A stretch of DNA of 16,604 bases, from the NCBI GenBank assembly GCA_900549335.1, contig UROJ01000008.1, forward strand, positions 1 through 16,604, written 5' to 3'. Of the stretch, positions 5,873-13,928 are shown in pieces. The notes under the pieces are model-generated. The model was not told where the DNA came from and did no database searches. It worked only from the letters and a program-made list of their open reading frames with translations. The stretch is from an uncultured Collinsella sp. GTDB lineage: Bacteria > Actinomycetota > Coriobacteriia > Coriobacteriales > Coriobacteriaceae. Position 1 is the first letter of the stretch. Each line of letters starts with the position of its first letter. Made by a program: the position numbers and the translations under genes.

Positions 5873-7396
5873 ATGCCGTGCACAACGATTTTGGTTGGTA
5901 AGAACGCGAGCTACGACGGGTCGACGCTGGTCGCCCGCAACGAGGACTCGTCCAACGGGGTGTTTGAGCCCAAACGTATGCGCGTTGTGCATCCCGACGA
6001 TCAGCCGCGCGTCTACACGAGCGTCCTGAGCCACCTGACCATTGAGCTGCCCGACAACCCCATGCGCTACACGAGCGTTCCCGACGTCATTCCCGGCCAC
6101 GGCATCTGGGCCGAGGCCGGTTTCAACGAGCTCAACGTTGGTATGTTCGCAACCGAGACGCTCACCACCAACGAGCGCGTTCGCGGCGCCGATCCGCTTG
6201 TGGACTACGTGCCCGCCAAGGGCAACGAGGGTGAGGACGGCTATGTGCCGGCGCAGCCCGGTGGCTTGGGCGAGGAGGACATGGTGACCCTGGTGCTGCC
6301 GTATGCCAAGTCCGCCCGCGACGGCGTGCGTATTCTGGGCGAGCTGCTCGAGCGCTACGGCACCTACGAGAACAACGGCATCGCCTTTAGCGACGTGGAC
6401 GAGATCTGGTGGCTCGAGACCATCGGCGGTCACCACTGGATCGCCAGGCGCGTGCCTGACGACGCCTATGTGACCATGCCCAACCAGCTGGGCATCGACA
6501 GCTTTGACCTGGACGACGCTGAGGGCGACCAGGCCGACCACATGTGCTCCGCCGACCTGCGCTCCTGGATGGCCGAGTGGCATCTGGACCTGACGCTGGG
6601 TGTCGAGGGCGACGGTCCGGCTGCGGTCTTTAACCCGCGCGAGGCCTTTGGTTCGCACAGCGACAGCGACCATGTCTACAACACGCCGCGCGCCTGGTAC
6701 ATGCAGCGCTGCCTCAACCCCAGCGACGTGTGGGATGGTCCCGACGCCGACTACACGCCCGAGAGCGATGACATCCCCTGGAGCCGTGTGCCCGAGCGCA
6801 AGGTGACCATCGAGGACATTAAGTACGTACTCTCGAGCCACTACCAGGGCACGGAGTACGACTGCTACGGCAGCAAGGGTACGCCCGCCACGCGCGGCGC
6901 CTATCGCCCCATCGGCATCAACCGCAACAGCCAGCTTTCCGTGTTGCAGCTGCGCCCCTATGCGCAGCCGGCCTACCGCGCCGTGCAATGGATGGCGTTT
7001 GGCTCCAACTCGTTTAACGCGCTCGTGCCGCTGTACGCCAATGTCGAGACCATGCCCGAGTACTATGCCGACACGCAGTCTCGCGTGACGTCCGAAAACT
7101 TCTACTGGGCCAACCGCCTGATCGGCGCGCTGGCCGACGTCCGTTTTCATGAGTGCGGCCGCGCCGTGGAGGACTACCAGGAGAAGGTCGGTGGCATGGG
7201 CCACAAGCAGATCCATGACGTCGACGCTGCCGTAGCCGCTCTGCCCGAGGTCGAGGTGCCTGCCGAGCTTGCACGCGCCAACGAGGCCTTTGCCGAGCGT
7301 GTTCGCGTGGAGACCGATGCCCTGCTGGGCAAGGTGCTTTACACCACGAGCTGCGCCATGAAGAACTCTTTCGCGATGAATGACAACGTGAGGTAG
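5873..7396 (+). CDS. C69-family dipeptidase (PepD type)
   Basis: Peptidase family C69 is an Ntn-hydrolase fold whose nucleophile is a cysteine near the N-terminus. Here the protein begins MPCTTILVGKNAS with Cys3 and continues YDGSTLVARNEDS, the family signature. Further typical blocks are GIWAEAGFNELNVG, GLGEEDMVTLVLPYA, DEIWWLETIGGHHW and a C-terminal QWMAFGSNSFNALVPLY segment. The 507-aa length is normal. The ATG at 5867 overlaps the SD AGGAGG (5861-5866) and cannot be used with it; ATG 5873 is six bases downstream and puts Cys at position 3. No signal peptide is seen, so it is probably cytoplasmic and cleaves dipeptides from imported peptides. It appears monocistronic, separated by about 110 bp from folD and 100 bp from the next gene. 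Confidence 0.9.
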   Translation: MPCTTILVGKNASYDGSTLVARNEDSSNGVFEPKRMRVVHPDDQPRVYTSVLSHLTIELPDNPMRYTSVPDVIPGHGIWAEAGFNELNVGMFATETLTTNERVRGADPLVDYVPAKGNEGEDGYVPAQPGGLGEEDMVTLVLPYAKSARDGVRILGELLERYGTYENNGIAFSDVDEIWWLETIGGHHWIARRVPDDAYVTMPNQLGIDSFDLDDAEGDQADHMCSADLRSWMAEWHLDLTLGVEGDGPAAVFNPREAFGSHSDSDHVYNTPRAWYMQRCLNPSDVWDGPDADYTPESDDIPWSRVPERKVTIEDIKYVLSSHYQGTEYDCYGSKGTPATRGAYRPIGINRNSQLSVLQLRPYAQPAYRAVQWMAFGSNSFNALVPLYANVETMPEYYADTQSRVTSENFYWANRLIGALADVRFHECGRAVEDYQEKVGGMGHKQIHDVDAAVAALPEVEVPAELARANEAFAERVRVETDALLGKVLYTTSCAMKNSFAMNDNVR

Positions 7397-7430
7397 GGAT
7401 TTCCCGTCGATCGAATAGCGCTAAAACGCT

Positions 7431-7460
7431 TTGTCGCTTTCGCTCAATCTTGGGTACAAG
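7431..7460 (+). promoter_or_regulatory. Candidate promoter of the phasin-like/UbiB operon
   Basis: TTGTCG (7431-7436), an 18-bp spacer and TACAAG (7455-7460) each match the sigma-A hexamers at 4 of 6 positions. It lies 36 bp upstream of the start codon. No terminator was seen for the preceding dipeptidase gene, so read-through is possible. Confidence 0.4.
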
Positions 7461-7495
7461 AACGCCAATGCAGTTGTTTGTGATTGGAGACAACC

Positions 7496-7912
7496 ATGGT
7501 TATGAAACTCGATCAGCTTGTTAACGGCGCCATTAACGTGGGCTTTGGCGCTGCCGCCGTTGCTGTCGAAGGCGGCAAGAAGGTCCTCGACGACCTTAAC
7601 ACCAAGGGCGAGCAGGTCCGCAAGGACACCGCCACCCCCGATATCGCCCGCAGTGTGTCCGACATGTTCGAGCAGGCCGGCGGTACCATCTCCGATCTGA
7701 CCGAGCGCTTGGGCATGCAGGGCGAGACCGCGGCCCAGCGCGTGCTCGACGAGCTCATCCTTGCCCGCGTCCGCGTTATGACCGCCCCCGAGCGCACGGC
7801 TTTCCTGGCCCATGTGCGCGACATCGTCGATTCGGTCGAGGACAACGTGACCTCGGTGCCCGTCGAGTCCGTTGAGCCCGACGATGCGAAGGATACCGAA
7901 GAGGCCGAGTAG
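7496..7912 (+). CDS. Phasin-like small coiled-coil protein
   Basis: A 138-aa protein starting at ATG 7496, with GGAGA five bases upstream; an in-frame TTG at 7484 lacks an SD. Residues 1-30 are amphipathic and Ala/Val/Gly-rich (VNGAINVGFGAAAVAVEGG). They are followed by long charged helices (about 31-115) with a central SDMFEQAGGTISDLTERLG and an acidic tail rich in Glu and Asp. This resembles phasin-superfamily proteins that coat polyhydroxyalkanoate granules or bind membranes, but similarity is by composition and helix pattern only. It ends eight bases before the UbiB-like gene, so the two are co-transcribed and it may be a membrane-surface partner of that protein. No PHA synthase gene is in the window. 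Confidence 0.65.
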   Translation: MVMKLDQLVNGAINVGFGAAAVAVEGGKKVLDDLNTKGEQVRKDTATPDIARSVSDMFEQAGGTISDLTERLGMQGETAAQRVLDELILARVRVMTAPERTAFLAHVRDIVDSVEDNVTSVPVESVEPDDAKDTEEAE

Positions 7913-7920
7913 CAGCGCAG

Positions 7921-9684
7921 ATGGCAGATTCCACCACCGATTACAACAATCTAGATCCCTTGGGTGACGAGGCGGCGGTTGTCGATGAGGTCGATGCCGC
8001 CGTCTCGGGCGCTCGCAAGAAGCCGCGCGCTGTCGATATGGTGCCCGAGGAGCCCGACGCGATGGCGCCGGACGAGGAATACCAGCTCACGCCGGCGGGC
8101 CGTCGCGAACGCATTGGGCAGATCGTTTGCCTGGTCAAAAAGTACCGCGTGTGGGATAACCTCACGCCGGTTCGTTTGCGCCGCCTGCTCGAGGAACTCG
8201 GCCCCATGTTCGTCAAGATGGGACAGATTCTGGCCAACCGGTCCGAGATTCTGCCGCAACGCTTTTGCGACGAGCTGCGTCGTCTGCGCTCCGACGTGGA
8301 GCCGGTGCCGTACGAGGTAGTGCTTCGCTGTCTGGAGGAAGAATACGGCTTGCGACTGGGGGAGATGTTCGATGCGATCGACCCCAATCCGCTTGGTAGC
8401 GCATCGCTCGCGCAGGTGCACCGCGCTCGTCTGGTGACGGGCGAGGACGTGGCCGTCAAGGTGCAGCGCCCCGGTGCGCAGCAGGTTATGGCGCAGGACA
8501 TCGATATCATCCGCTCGGTGGTGCGTATCGTTTCCAAGTTCGTCAACACCGATCAATTCGTTGACCTGCACGGCGTGGTCGAGGAGCTGTGGACCTCGTT
8601 TCGCGAGGAGACCAACTTTTTGGCCGAGGCCAAAAACCTCAATGACTTTTACGAGTTCCATAAGAGCGTTCATGGCGTGACGTGCCCTAAATCCTATCTG
8701 GACCTGTGCACCGAACACGTGGTGGTTATGGACTACGTCGACGGCATTTCGATCGCCGATCCTGAACGCTTAGTGGCCGAGGGCTATGACTTGGAAAAGA
8801 TCGGTGCCGCGATTGTCGAGGACTACTCGACGCAGGTGCTCGACGACGGCTTTTTCCATGCCGACCCGCATGCGGGAAACATCATCCTCAAGGACGGTAT
8901 TGTCTACTTTATCGACTTGGGTATGGTCGGACGTATGTCGAGCCATGACCGCGGTATCGTCAAAGACATGATTTTCGCCGTGGCCGAGGGTGACGTGCCC
9001 AAGCTCAAGGATTCGCTCATGCGCTTTGCCGTGACGCGCGGCGATTCGGCCGAGCTTGACCATTCGGCCTTTTTGTCCGACTTGGACTTTATTGTTGCCG
9101 ACTTTGCCGGGCTCGACCTTAAAGACCTGGATATCGGCGAGTTTTTGACTTCGCTGTTAAACCTCGCGCGCAAAAATGACGTTGAGCTGCCGAGCGTGGT
9201 GACGATGTTCGCCCGCGGCATGGTGACGCTCGAGGGCCTGTTGACCGAGTACATGCCCAACGTCAACATGATCCAGATCATCCAGACGCACATCAAAAAC
9301 GAGAAGAGCACCTACGCCCGTATGCGCGAGATGAGCCGCGATCTTGCCGCGAGCAGCTATCGCGCGGCAAAAGGCTCGCTCGAGGCGGCCGAGTATCTGG
9401 GCTTGGCTTCGCGTATGCTTACGCGCGGCCAGCTTAAGGTGAACACGCAGATCATGAGCAGCGATAAGGCGCTGCGACAGCTGGGCGGAATTATCGACCG
9501 CATGTCGATGGCAATCGTGATTGCTGGCCTGTTTATCGGTTCGTCGGTGGTGTACTACGCGCGCATCGAGCCGGTTGTGTTTGGTATCCCGGTCATTGGC
9601 TTTATGGGCTACGTGAGCGCGCTGGTGCTGGCGCTTATGCTGGGCCGCAATATCTGGCTCAACAGTCACGGCGGCAAGCATTAG
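7921..9684 (+). CDS. UbiB/ABC1 (AarF) atypical kinase-like membrane protein
   Basis: A 587-aa ABC1-family protein. Visible family features are KxGQ (K99-M-G-Q102), the Ala-rich loop GSASLAQVH (159-167), VAVKVQRPG with the nucleotide-site Lys180, the ETNFLAEAKN helix, VVMDYVDG, the catalytic-loop-like HADPHAGN (313-320) and DLG (332-334) in place of DFG. Two hydrophobic helices close the protein (about 529-549 and 553-574), the usual UbiB anchor. An acidic extension of about 65 residues precedes the core. UbiB proteins act in ubiquinone biosynthesis in Proteobacteria and in lipid or quinone homeostasis elsewhere as ATPases. Coriobacteria are not known to make ubiquinone, so menaquinone or lipid handling is more likely. 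There is no good SD in the eight bases after the upstream stop, suggesting translational coupling. A terminator follows. Confidence 0.9.
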   Translation: MADSTTDYNNLDPLGDEAAVVDEVDAAVSGARKKPRAVDMVPEEPDAMAPDEEYQLTPAGRRERIGQIVCLVKKYRVWDNLTPVRLRRLLEELGPMFVKMGQILANRSEILPQRFCDELRRLRSDVEPVPYEVVLRCLEEEYGLRLGEMFDAIDPNPLGSASLAQVHRARLVTGEDVAVKVQRPGAQQVMAQDIDIIRSVVRIVSKFVNTDQFVDLHGVVEELWTSFREETNFLAEAKNLNDFYEFHKSVHGVTCPKSYLDLCTEHVVVMDYVDGISIADPERLVAEGYDLEKIGAAIVEDYSTQVLDDGFFHADPHAGNIILKDGIVYFIDLGMVGRMSSHDRGIVKDMIFAVAEGDVPKLKDSLMRFAVTRGDSAELDHSAFLSDLDFIVADFAGLDLKDLDIGEFLTSLLNLARKNDVELPSVVTMFARGMVTLEGLLTEYMPNVNMIQIIQTHIKNEKSTYARMREMSRDLAASSYRAAKGSLEAAEYLGLASRMLTRGQLKVNTQIMSSDKALRQLGGIIDRMSMAIVIAGLFIGSSVVYYARIEPVVFGIPVIGFMGYVSALVLALMLGRNIWLNSHGGKH

Positions 9685-9735
9685 AGGCTGCGGCCGTCAC
9701 CGCATTTTCCTATCGCGAACAATAGCTTTTACCTT

Positions 9736-9763
9736 GGGCTTCGCCTGCGTACGAGGCCCTTTT
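9736..9763 (+). terminator. Intrinsic terminator of the phasin-like/UbiB operon
   Basis: Arms GGGCTTCG (9736-9743) and CGAGGCCC (9752-9759) pair over 8 bp with one wobble, followed by TTTT. It lies about 50 bp after the UbiB stop and isolates the riboswitch unit from upstream transcription. Confidence 0.7.
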
Positions 9764-9790
9764 GCGTGATACCATTTTGACGGTAATAAT
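9762..9790 (+). promoter_or_regulatory. Candidate promoter of the cobalamin-riboswitch operon
   Basis: TTGCGT (9762-9767), a 17-bp spacer and AATAAT (9785-9790; 5 of 6 to TATAAT) would start transcription near 9797, just before the riboswitch. An alternative is TTGACG (9777-9782) with TAGATG (9799-9804) at 16 bp, but its start would fall inside the first riboswitch helix. The first reading is preferred. Confidence 0.45.
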
Positions 9791-9799
9791 CGATGGCCT

Positions 9800-9985
9800 A
9801 GATGGTGGTGCGGAGACGCACGAATGCGCGGTTATCCTGCGCATTTGGGAGAATCGGGGTGCAAGTCCCCAGCTGTACCAGTAACCGTAATTCCTCTTGG
9901 CTCGGGATGCTCGCGTCGCAGATCGGACGACGTGCCCGAGTCGTTAAGGTTAAGTCGGATCGCCTCCCGTCTTGCATGCGGCTGC
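9800..9985 (+). promoter_or_regulatory. Cobalamin riboswitch
   Basis: The conserved core is clear. GGGAGAATCGGGG (9848-9860) is followed by GTGCAAGTCCCC and AGCTGTACCAGTAACCGTAA (9871-9890). This is the B12 aptamer pattern of a GGGAA-type junction, a G-rich/C-rich hairpin, then GCTGT and an AACCGTAA-type segment. Upstream, TGCGGAGACGCA and the pair ATGCGCGG/CTGCGCAT form the expected helices. Downstream, CTCGGG (9901-9906) pairs with CCCGAG (9935-9940), and AGTCGGATCGCCTCCCG (9953-9969) fits a diverged B12 box. The aptamer binds a cobalamin and normally lowers expression when B12 is plentiful. The class (adenosyl- or methyl/hydroxocobalamin) cannot be told by eye. Confidence 0.9.
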
Positions 9986-10115
9986 GGCTTTTGCCGCCGG
10001 TGTGCATAGGGCTCTGGAGGGAAGGGGGACCCCGATGGGGGAACTCGAGCGCAACATGCGCGATGACGTGGGGCAGTCTCAAGGCAACGCTCCAAGTACA
10101 GACAGTAGGAGACAA
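9986..10115 (+). other. Expression platform / leader between riboswitch and first gene
   Basis: This holds a GCGGC-TTTT-GCCGC hairpin overlapping the aptamer's 3' edge (about 9983-9997), a strong GGAGGG (10016-10021), a run GGGGGACCCCG-ATGGGGG whose C-tract (10030-10033) can pair with either flanking G-tract, and the SD AGGAG (10107-10111) of the surface protein. No stem followed by a T-tract is present, so control is more likely at translation than by termination. ATG 10035 after GGAGGG is in frame with the surface protein and could give a longer N-terminus. Confidence 0.5.
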
Positions 10116-13100
10116 ATGGATATGTTTGAGGACGAGCGCCAGCGCGTCTCGCATCGCCGTGGCGCAATTGCGCGCGGCGTAGCCAAGCGCGGCCTGGTGG
10201 CATTCCTGGCCTTCGCGATGGCCTTTAGCACCACGCCGTCTCAGCTGTGGGCCGAGGGCGCCGAGGGCATTACCGACGCTGTGGCTCAGGCTACGACGCC
10301 AGGCGAGGACGCAGCGCTTGCGGGCGGTACCGCTGAGCAGAGCGGCGCCGAGGTTTCGGATTCCGGGAGCGCGCCTGCAGCTAGTGCCGCCACTACAGAG
10401 GCAGCAACTGGCGACGAAGGCTCGGCGACGGGGGAGAGCCCTGCCACGAGCGAGCAGTCTTCGACGGCATCCGCTGGCCAAGCAGGATCTGCCGCCGCGG
10501 CTGCCGTCCAGACAGAGAACCCGACAGAAACTGGCGATGTCGTCAAGAAGCAAATCGAGGTCTCGTTCTCGATTATCGGCACCGATGCCGACGGCAAGGC
10601 TCAGACCTGGGTGGCGCCTACGCAGCTCAAGCTCGACGAGGGCGCGACGGCTGCGGATGCCTTCATTAAGCTGCAGGAGAAGACGGGCTTCAAGGCGAAG
10701 TACGATCCGAACACGGCATACGGTTTCTACCTCGAAAGCATCACCTCCCCGAGCGATGGCCGCACGCTTGCCTACGATCCGACGACTCATGCCTACTGGC
10801 AGCTGTTCGTCGACGGCGCGTCTTCCTCGGTTGGCGCGAGCAGCGTCAAACTCACCCAGGGGCAGAAGATTGAGTTTGCCTATACGGCTGGTAGCGCGTC
10901 CCCTGTCGTTAAGGACCAGCTTGCTGCGAATGTGACCGTCATTGGTCGCGATGCCCAGGGCAAGACTCAGACCTGGGTCGACAACGCGCAGTATGTGGTG
11001 ACGTCCGGTTCGAGCGCGCTTGATCTTACGAAGGTCGCGCTTGAGGCGAATGATATTGACGCCGTTGCTGCGGGCTCCTTCATTCTGAGCCTTAAGTACA
11101 ACGGTGTTGAGCTGGGTACGCCCCAAGATTATTCGACCTATTGGCAGCTGTTTATCAACGGCAAGTCGAGTGACTATACGGCGGACAATGTCACCATCCA
11201 TGCTGGCGATACCGTCACGTGGTTCTACGGTGGCTGGGGAGACCAGTTGCCGTCCGATTCTGTCCATGCTTCCGTTCAGGTGCTTGGCAAGGACAAGGAC
11301 GGCAAGCAGCAGGTTTGGGCTTCGACGGGCCAGACGAGTCTCAAGGCGGGCTCTACTGCTAAGGACCTGTTGGAGCAGACTGGTCTTAAACTCAAAGCTA
11401 CAGAAGAGTCTTGGGGTTGGTACCTTAGGGGCATTACCTCGCCGCTTGACGGTAAGACCTATTGTGGCTCTGATGCTGCGACCAATAGCTATTGGCGCTT
11501 CTACGTAAAGGGCAAGTCCGACGCAAAGTACAAGTTCGCCGACGTTGGCGCTGGTGCCTACGAGCTCCATGAGGGTGACGCCGTCACCTTTATGTATGCT
11601 GGCGACAGCGATGCCCTCCCTGGTCAGGTGCTTGGATCCGCCGATATCATCGGCCCCGATGTCAACGGCAACAATACTCGCTGGGGCTCGGCAAGCAATG
11701 TTTCCCTGCCCGAAGGCTCTACGGCTCAGGACCTTATTGAGACGGTTCTGAAGGCGAAGGGCATTGATTACAAGGCCTCCCAGAGTGGTGCATACTGGTC
11801 CATTACTTCGCCGTTCGAAGACAAGTCTTACGGCTATGATGGTGCGACCGGTAAATACTGGCATCTGTATATCAACGGAGAGTCCTCATCCCTCTGTGCC
11901 AACCAGGTCACGCTCAAGAGCGGCGACAAGGTTACATTTGCCTACACCACCGAAAAATCGCCCATGCCCGATCCCGACAAGATTGTCGTGGACCCGAGTG
12001 CGACGACTCCTAATTGGGATGCCGAGTGGGCCGGCTACGGCAACAGTGGCAACGGTTCGACCGTAACGGATGCCAAGACGCCTGCGCAGGCCGCCGGTCT
12101 TAAGTGGGCCTTCGATTGGAAGGCCGAGTCTGGCCAGCAGTATGCCAACTGCAGCGAGCCTGTCATCGCTAACGGCTTTGTGTACATCGCGACCGAGAAC
12201 GAGCTCATTAAGATTGATTCGTCCACGGGCAAAAAGGTTGCCTCTGCGCCGCTTGCCTCTAAGGTGAGCTATACCTCTCGCCCGATCTATACCAATGGCC
12301 TTATCATCGTTCCGCTCAACGGCGGTGCGGTCCAGGCGATTACTGCAGACAAGCTGATCTGCAAGTGGCTGTCGCCTGGTTTGACGGACTTGACGCAGAG
12401 CTCCTGCACCGTCGTTTCGGACGGCGAGTACGTCTATGTAGGCTCGGTCGATATTTCGTATGACGAGAATTACAACGCGACCTACGGCAACGGCTCCTTT
12501 ATGCGCATTAAGATTGCCACGGGCGAAGTTTCTTGGCAGAACATTGACGCTTCCGAGGGCTATTACTGGACTGGTGCGGCTTTGACGGATAAGTATGCCA
12601 TCGTTCCTACGAGCGCGGGCACGCTTAAGTGCATTGATAAGACGACGGGCGATGTCGTTTCGACCATGGAGCTCGGCGCTGTCGCAAATGCCGATTGCAT
12701 TGCCGATCCGTCCAATGGTTCGACCTTCTATCAGATGACGCACGACGGAAAGCTCCATGTGATTTCGCTTTCGGCGAAGGGTGTGCTGAGTGCACAGAAG
12801 ACGGTTGATCTGGGCCTTACGAATAATCTGAGCGCCCCTGCGGTGTTTGGTGACAATCTGATTGTCGGCGGACAGACGGCTACGGGCTCTGCTCTGGTTC
12901 TCTATAACCTGAAGACGGGTAAGACCACGATGGTCGCTGCTGCCGACGGCAAGGCGCTGCCGGCTGGCCTCAACGGTATTGCTGCTACTCCGCTGGTGAG
13001 TGTTCAGGGCGGCAAGACCTATGTGTACTTCACCGTTAACAGCGCGGATAGCAAGGATTACGTCAACTACTCTGCTGGTGGTGGCGTGTATCGCTATACG

Positions 13101-13919
13101 CTCGGTGATGCAGAGGCGACGCAGATTTATGATGCGGCTGGCCATTACCAGTACTGTGACTCTACGGTCATTGCCGATGCATCTGGCAGCCTGTACTACA
13201 TCAATGATTCGGGCACGCTGTTCAAGCTCGGGGCCGTTGAGTCTTGGACGGTTGCCTTTAATTCCAACGGCGGGTCTGCTTGCGACACTAAGTTTGTTGC
13301 TACGGCCGACGGCAAGCTGGTCAAGCCGGCCGATCCGACGCGCGATGGCTACACTTTCGGCGGTTGGTTCACCGATGAGGCTTGCACGCGGGCGTATGAC
13401 TTCAGTACGCCGGTGACGGCCGATCTGACGCTGTATGCCAAGTGGACCAAGAATGCTGTTAACCCTGGCGGCAATGGCGGTTCTGGCTCCAATGGCGGCA
13501 ATGGTGGCGCTGGCAACGGTTCCGGTGCTGGCGCTGGCACGGGCACGGGTTCCGGCTCCGGCACGAAGGTCCAGCAGGCTGGCGGCGCTGTCGCTCCGGG
13601 TCATAAGCCGATGACCAAGACGACGGTGTCGACCAAGACCGAGACCAAGGACAACAAGCCCAACAAGAAGGACTCCGATAAGTCCGATAAGAAGGACGAG
13701 AAGAAGTCTGACAAGAAGTCTGACAAGAAGGACAGCAAGTCCGACAAGAAGTCCGATTCCAAGTCCGATACGGGTGCTGCTTCTACGACCACTGCTAAGA
13801 AGCCCTCTAGTGCTTCCGAGCAGGAGACTGGCGCCAACCCGCTCGCCATTGTTGGCGTTGCCGCCGGCGTCATCGGTCTCGCCATCGTCGGCGTGTTCGT
13901 GTTCACCAAACGTCGGTAG
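10116..13919 (+). CDS. Surface protein: four DUF4430-like modules, PQQ-type propeller, InlB-type repeat, C-terminal membrane anchor
   Basis: This 1267-aa protein is exported and anchored. Start ATG 10116 has AGGAG four bases upstream and leaves a normal signal peptide (RRG...KRGLVAFLAFAMAF...LWA, cut near 46); in-frame ATGs at 9972 and 10035 lie in the leader. A Ser/Ala/Thr/Glu linker (47-145) is followed by four modules at about 147-259, 270-376, 383-497 and 505-611. Each has a V.GxDxxGK.Q.W opening and ends with YW.LFVDG or YW.L.INGxSS and GD.VTF.Y, as in DUF4430/transcobalamin C-terminal-like domains. A beta-propeller with PQQ-like blades follows (about 664-1040; YIATENELIKIDSSTGK, DGKLHVISL), then an InlB-type repeat (1044-1112; RDGYTFGGWFTDE, LYAKWTK). 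A Gly-rich hinge, a Lys/Asp/Ser stalk (about 1170-1225) and a membrane helix ending FTKRR complete it. There is no LPxTG; only QETG precedes the helix. Cobamide binding is inferred from domain type and the riboswitch. Confidence 0.88.
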   Translation: MDMFEDERQRVSHRRGAIARGVAKRGLVAFLAFAMAFSTTPSQLWAEGAEGITDAVAQATTPGEDAALAGGTAEQSGAEVSDSGSAPAASAATTEAATGDEGSATGESPATSEQSSTASAGQAGSAAAAAVQTENPTETGDVVKKQIEVSFSIIGTDADGKAQTWVAPTQLKLDEGATAADAFIKLQEKTGFKAKYDPNTAYGFYLESITSPSDGRTLAYDPTTHAYWQLFVDGASSSVGASSVKLTQGQKIEFAYTAGSASPVVKDQLAANVTVIGRDAQGKTQTWVDNAQYVVTSGSSALDLTKVALEANDIDAVAAGSFILSLKYNGVELGTPQDYSTYWQLFINGKSSDYTADNVTIHAGDTVTWFYGGWGDQLPSDSVHASVQVLGKDKDGKQQVWASTGQTSLKAGSTAKDLLEQTGLKLKATEESWGWYLRGITSPLDGKTYCGSDAATNSYWRFYVKGKSDAKYKFADVGAGAYELHEGDAVTFMYAGDSDALPGQVLGSADIIGPDVNGNNTRWGSASNVSLPEGSTAQDLIETVLKAKGIDYKASQSGAYWSITSPFEDKSYGYDGATGKYWHLYINGESSSLCANQVTLKSGDKVTFAYTTEKSPMPDPDKIVVDPSATTPNWDAEWAGYGNSGNGSTVTDAKTPAQAAGLKWAFDWKAESGQQYANCSEPVIANGFVYIATENELIKIDSSTGKKVASAPLASKVSYTSRPIYTNGLIIVPLNGGAVQAITADKLICKWLSPGLTDLTQSSCTVVSDGEYVYVGSVDISYDENYNATYGNGSFMRIKIATGEVSWQNIDASEGYYWTGAALTDKYAIVPTSAGTLKCIDKTTGDVVSTMELGAVANADCIADPSNGSTFYQMTHDGKLHVISLSAKGVLSAQKTVDLGLTNNLSAPAVFGDNLIVGGQTATGSALVLYNLKTGKTTMVAAADGKALPAGLNGIAATPLVSVQGGKTYVYFTVNSADSKDYVNYSAGGGVYRYTLGDAEATQIYDAAGHYQYCDSTVIADASGSLYYINDSGTLFKLGAVESWTVAFNSNGGSACDTKFVATADGKLVKPADPTRDGYTFGGWFTDEACTRAYDFSTPVTADLTLYAKWTKNAVNPGGNGGSGSNGGNGGAGNGSGAGAGTGTGSGSGTKVQQAGGAVAPGHKPMTKTTVSTKTETKDNKPNKKDSDKSDKKDEKKSDKKSDKKDSKSDKKSDSKSDTGAASTTTAKKPSSASEQETGANPLAIVGVAAGVIGLAIVGVFVFTKRR
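13632..13770 (+). repeat. Lys/Asp/Ser low-complexity stalk-coding region
   Basis: The coding sequence repeats short units such as tccgataag, gacaagaag and tctgacaagaag, giving SDKKSDKK-type peptide. This is a charged, extended cell-wall-spanning stalk between the InlB-type repeat and the membrane helix. Such short direct repeats may vary in length between strains. Confidence 0.7.
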
Positions 13920-13928
13920 GTGAGGGCT

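Noticed and set aside
4690..7216. Minus-strand open frames of about 397 and 452 codons
   Set aside because: They are antisense shadows of fchA-folD and of the dipeptidase, with repetitive Arg/His/Val composition and no SD or recognisable motif.
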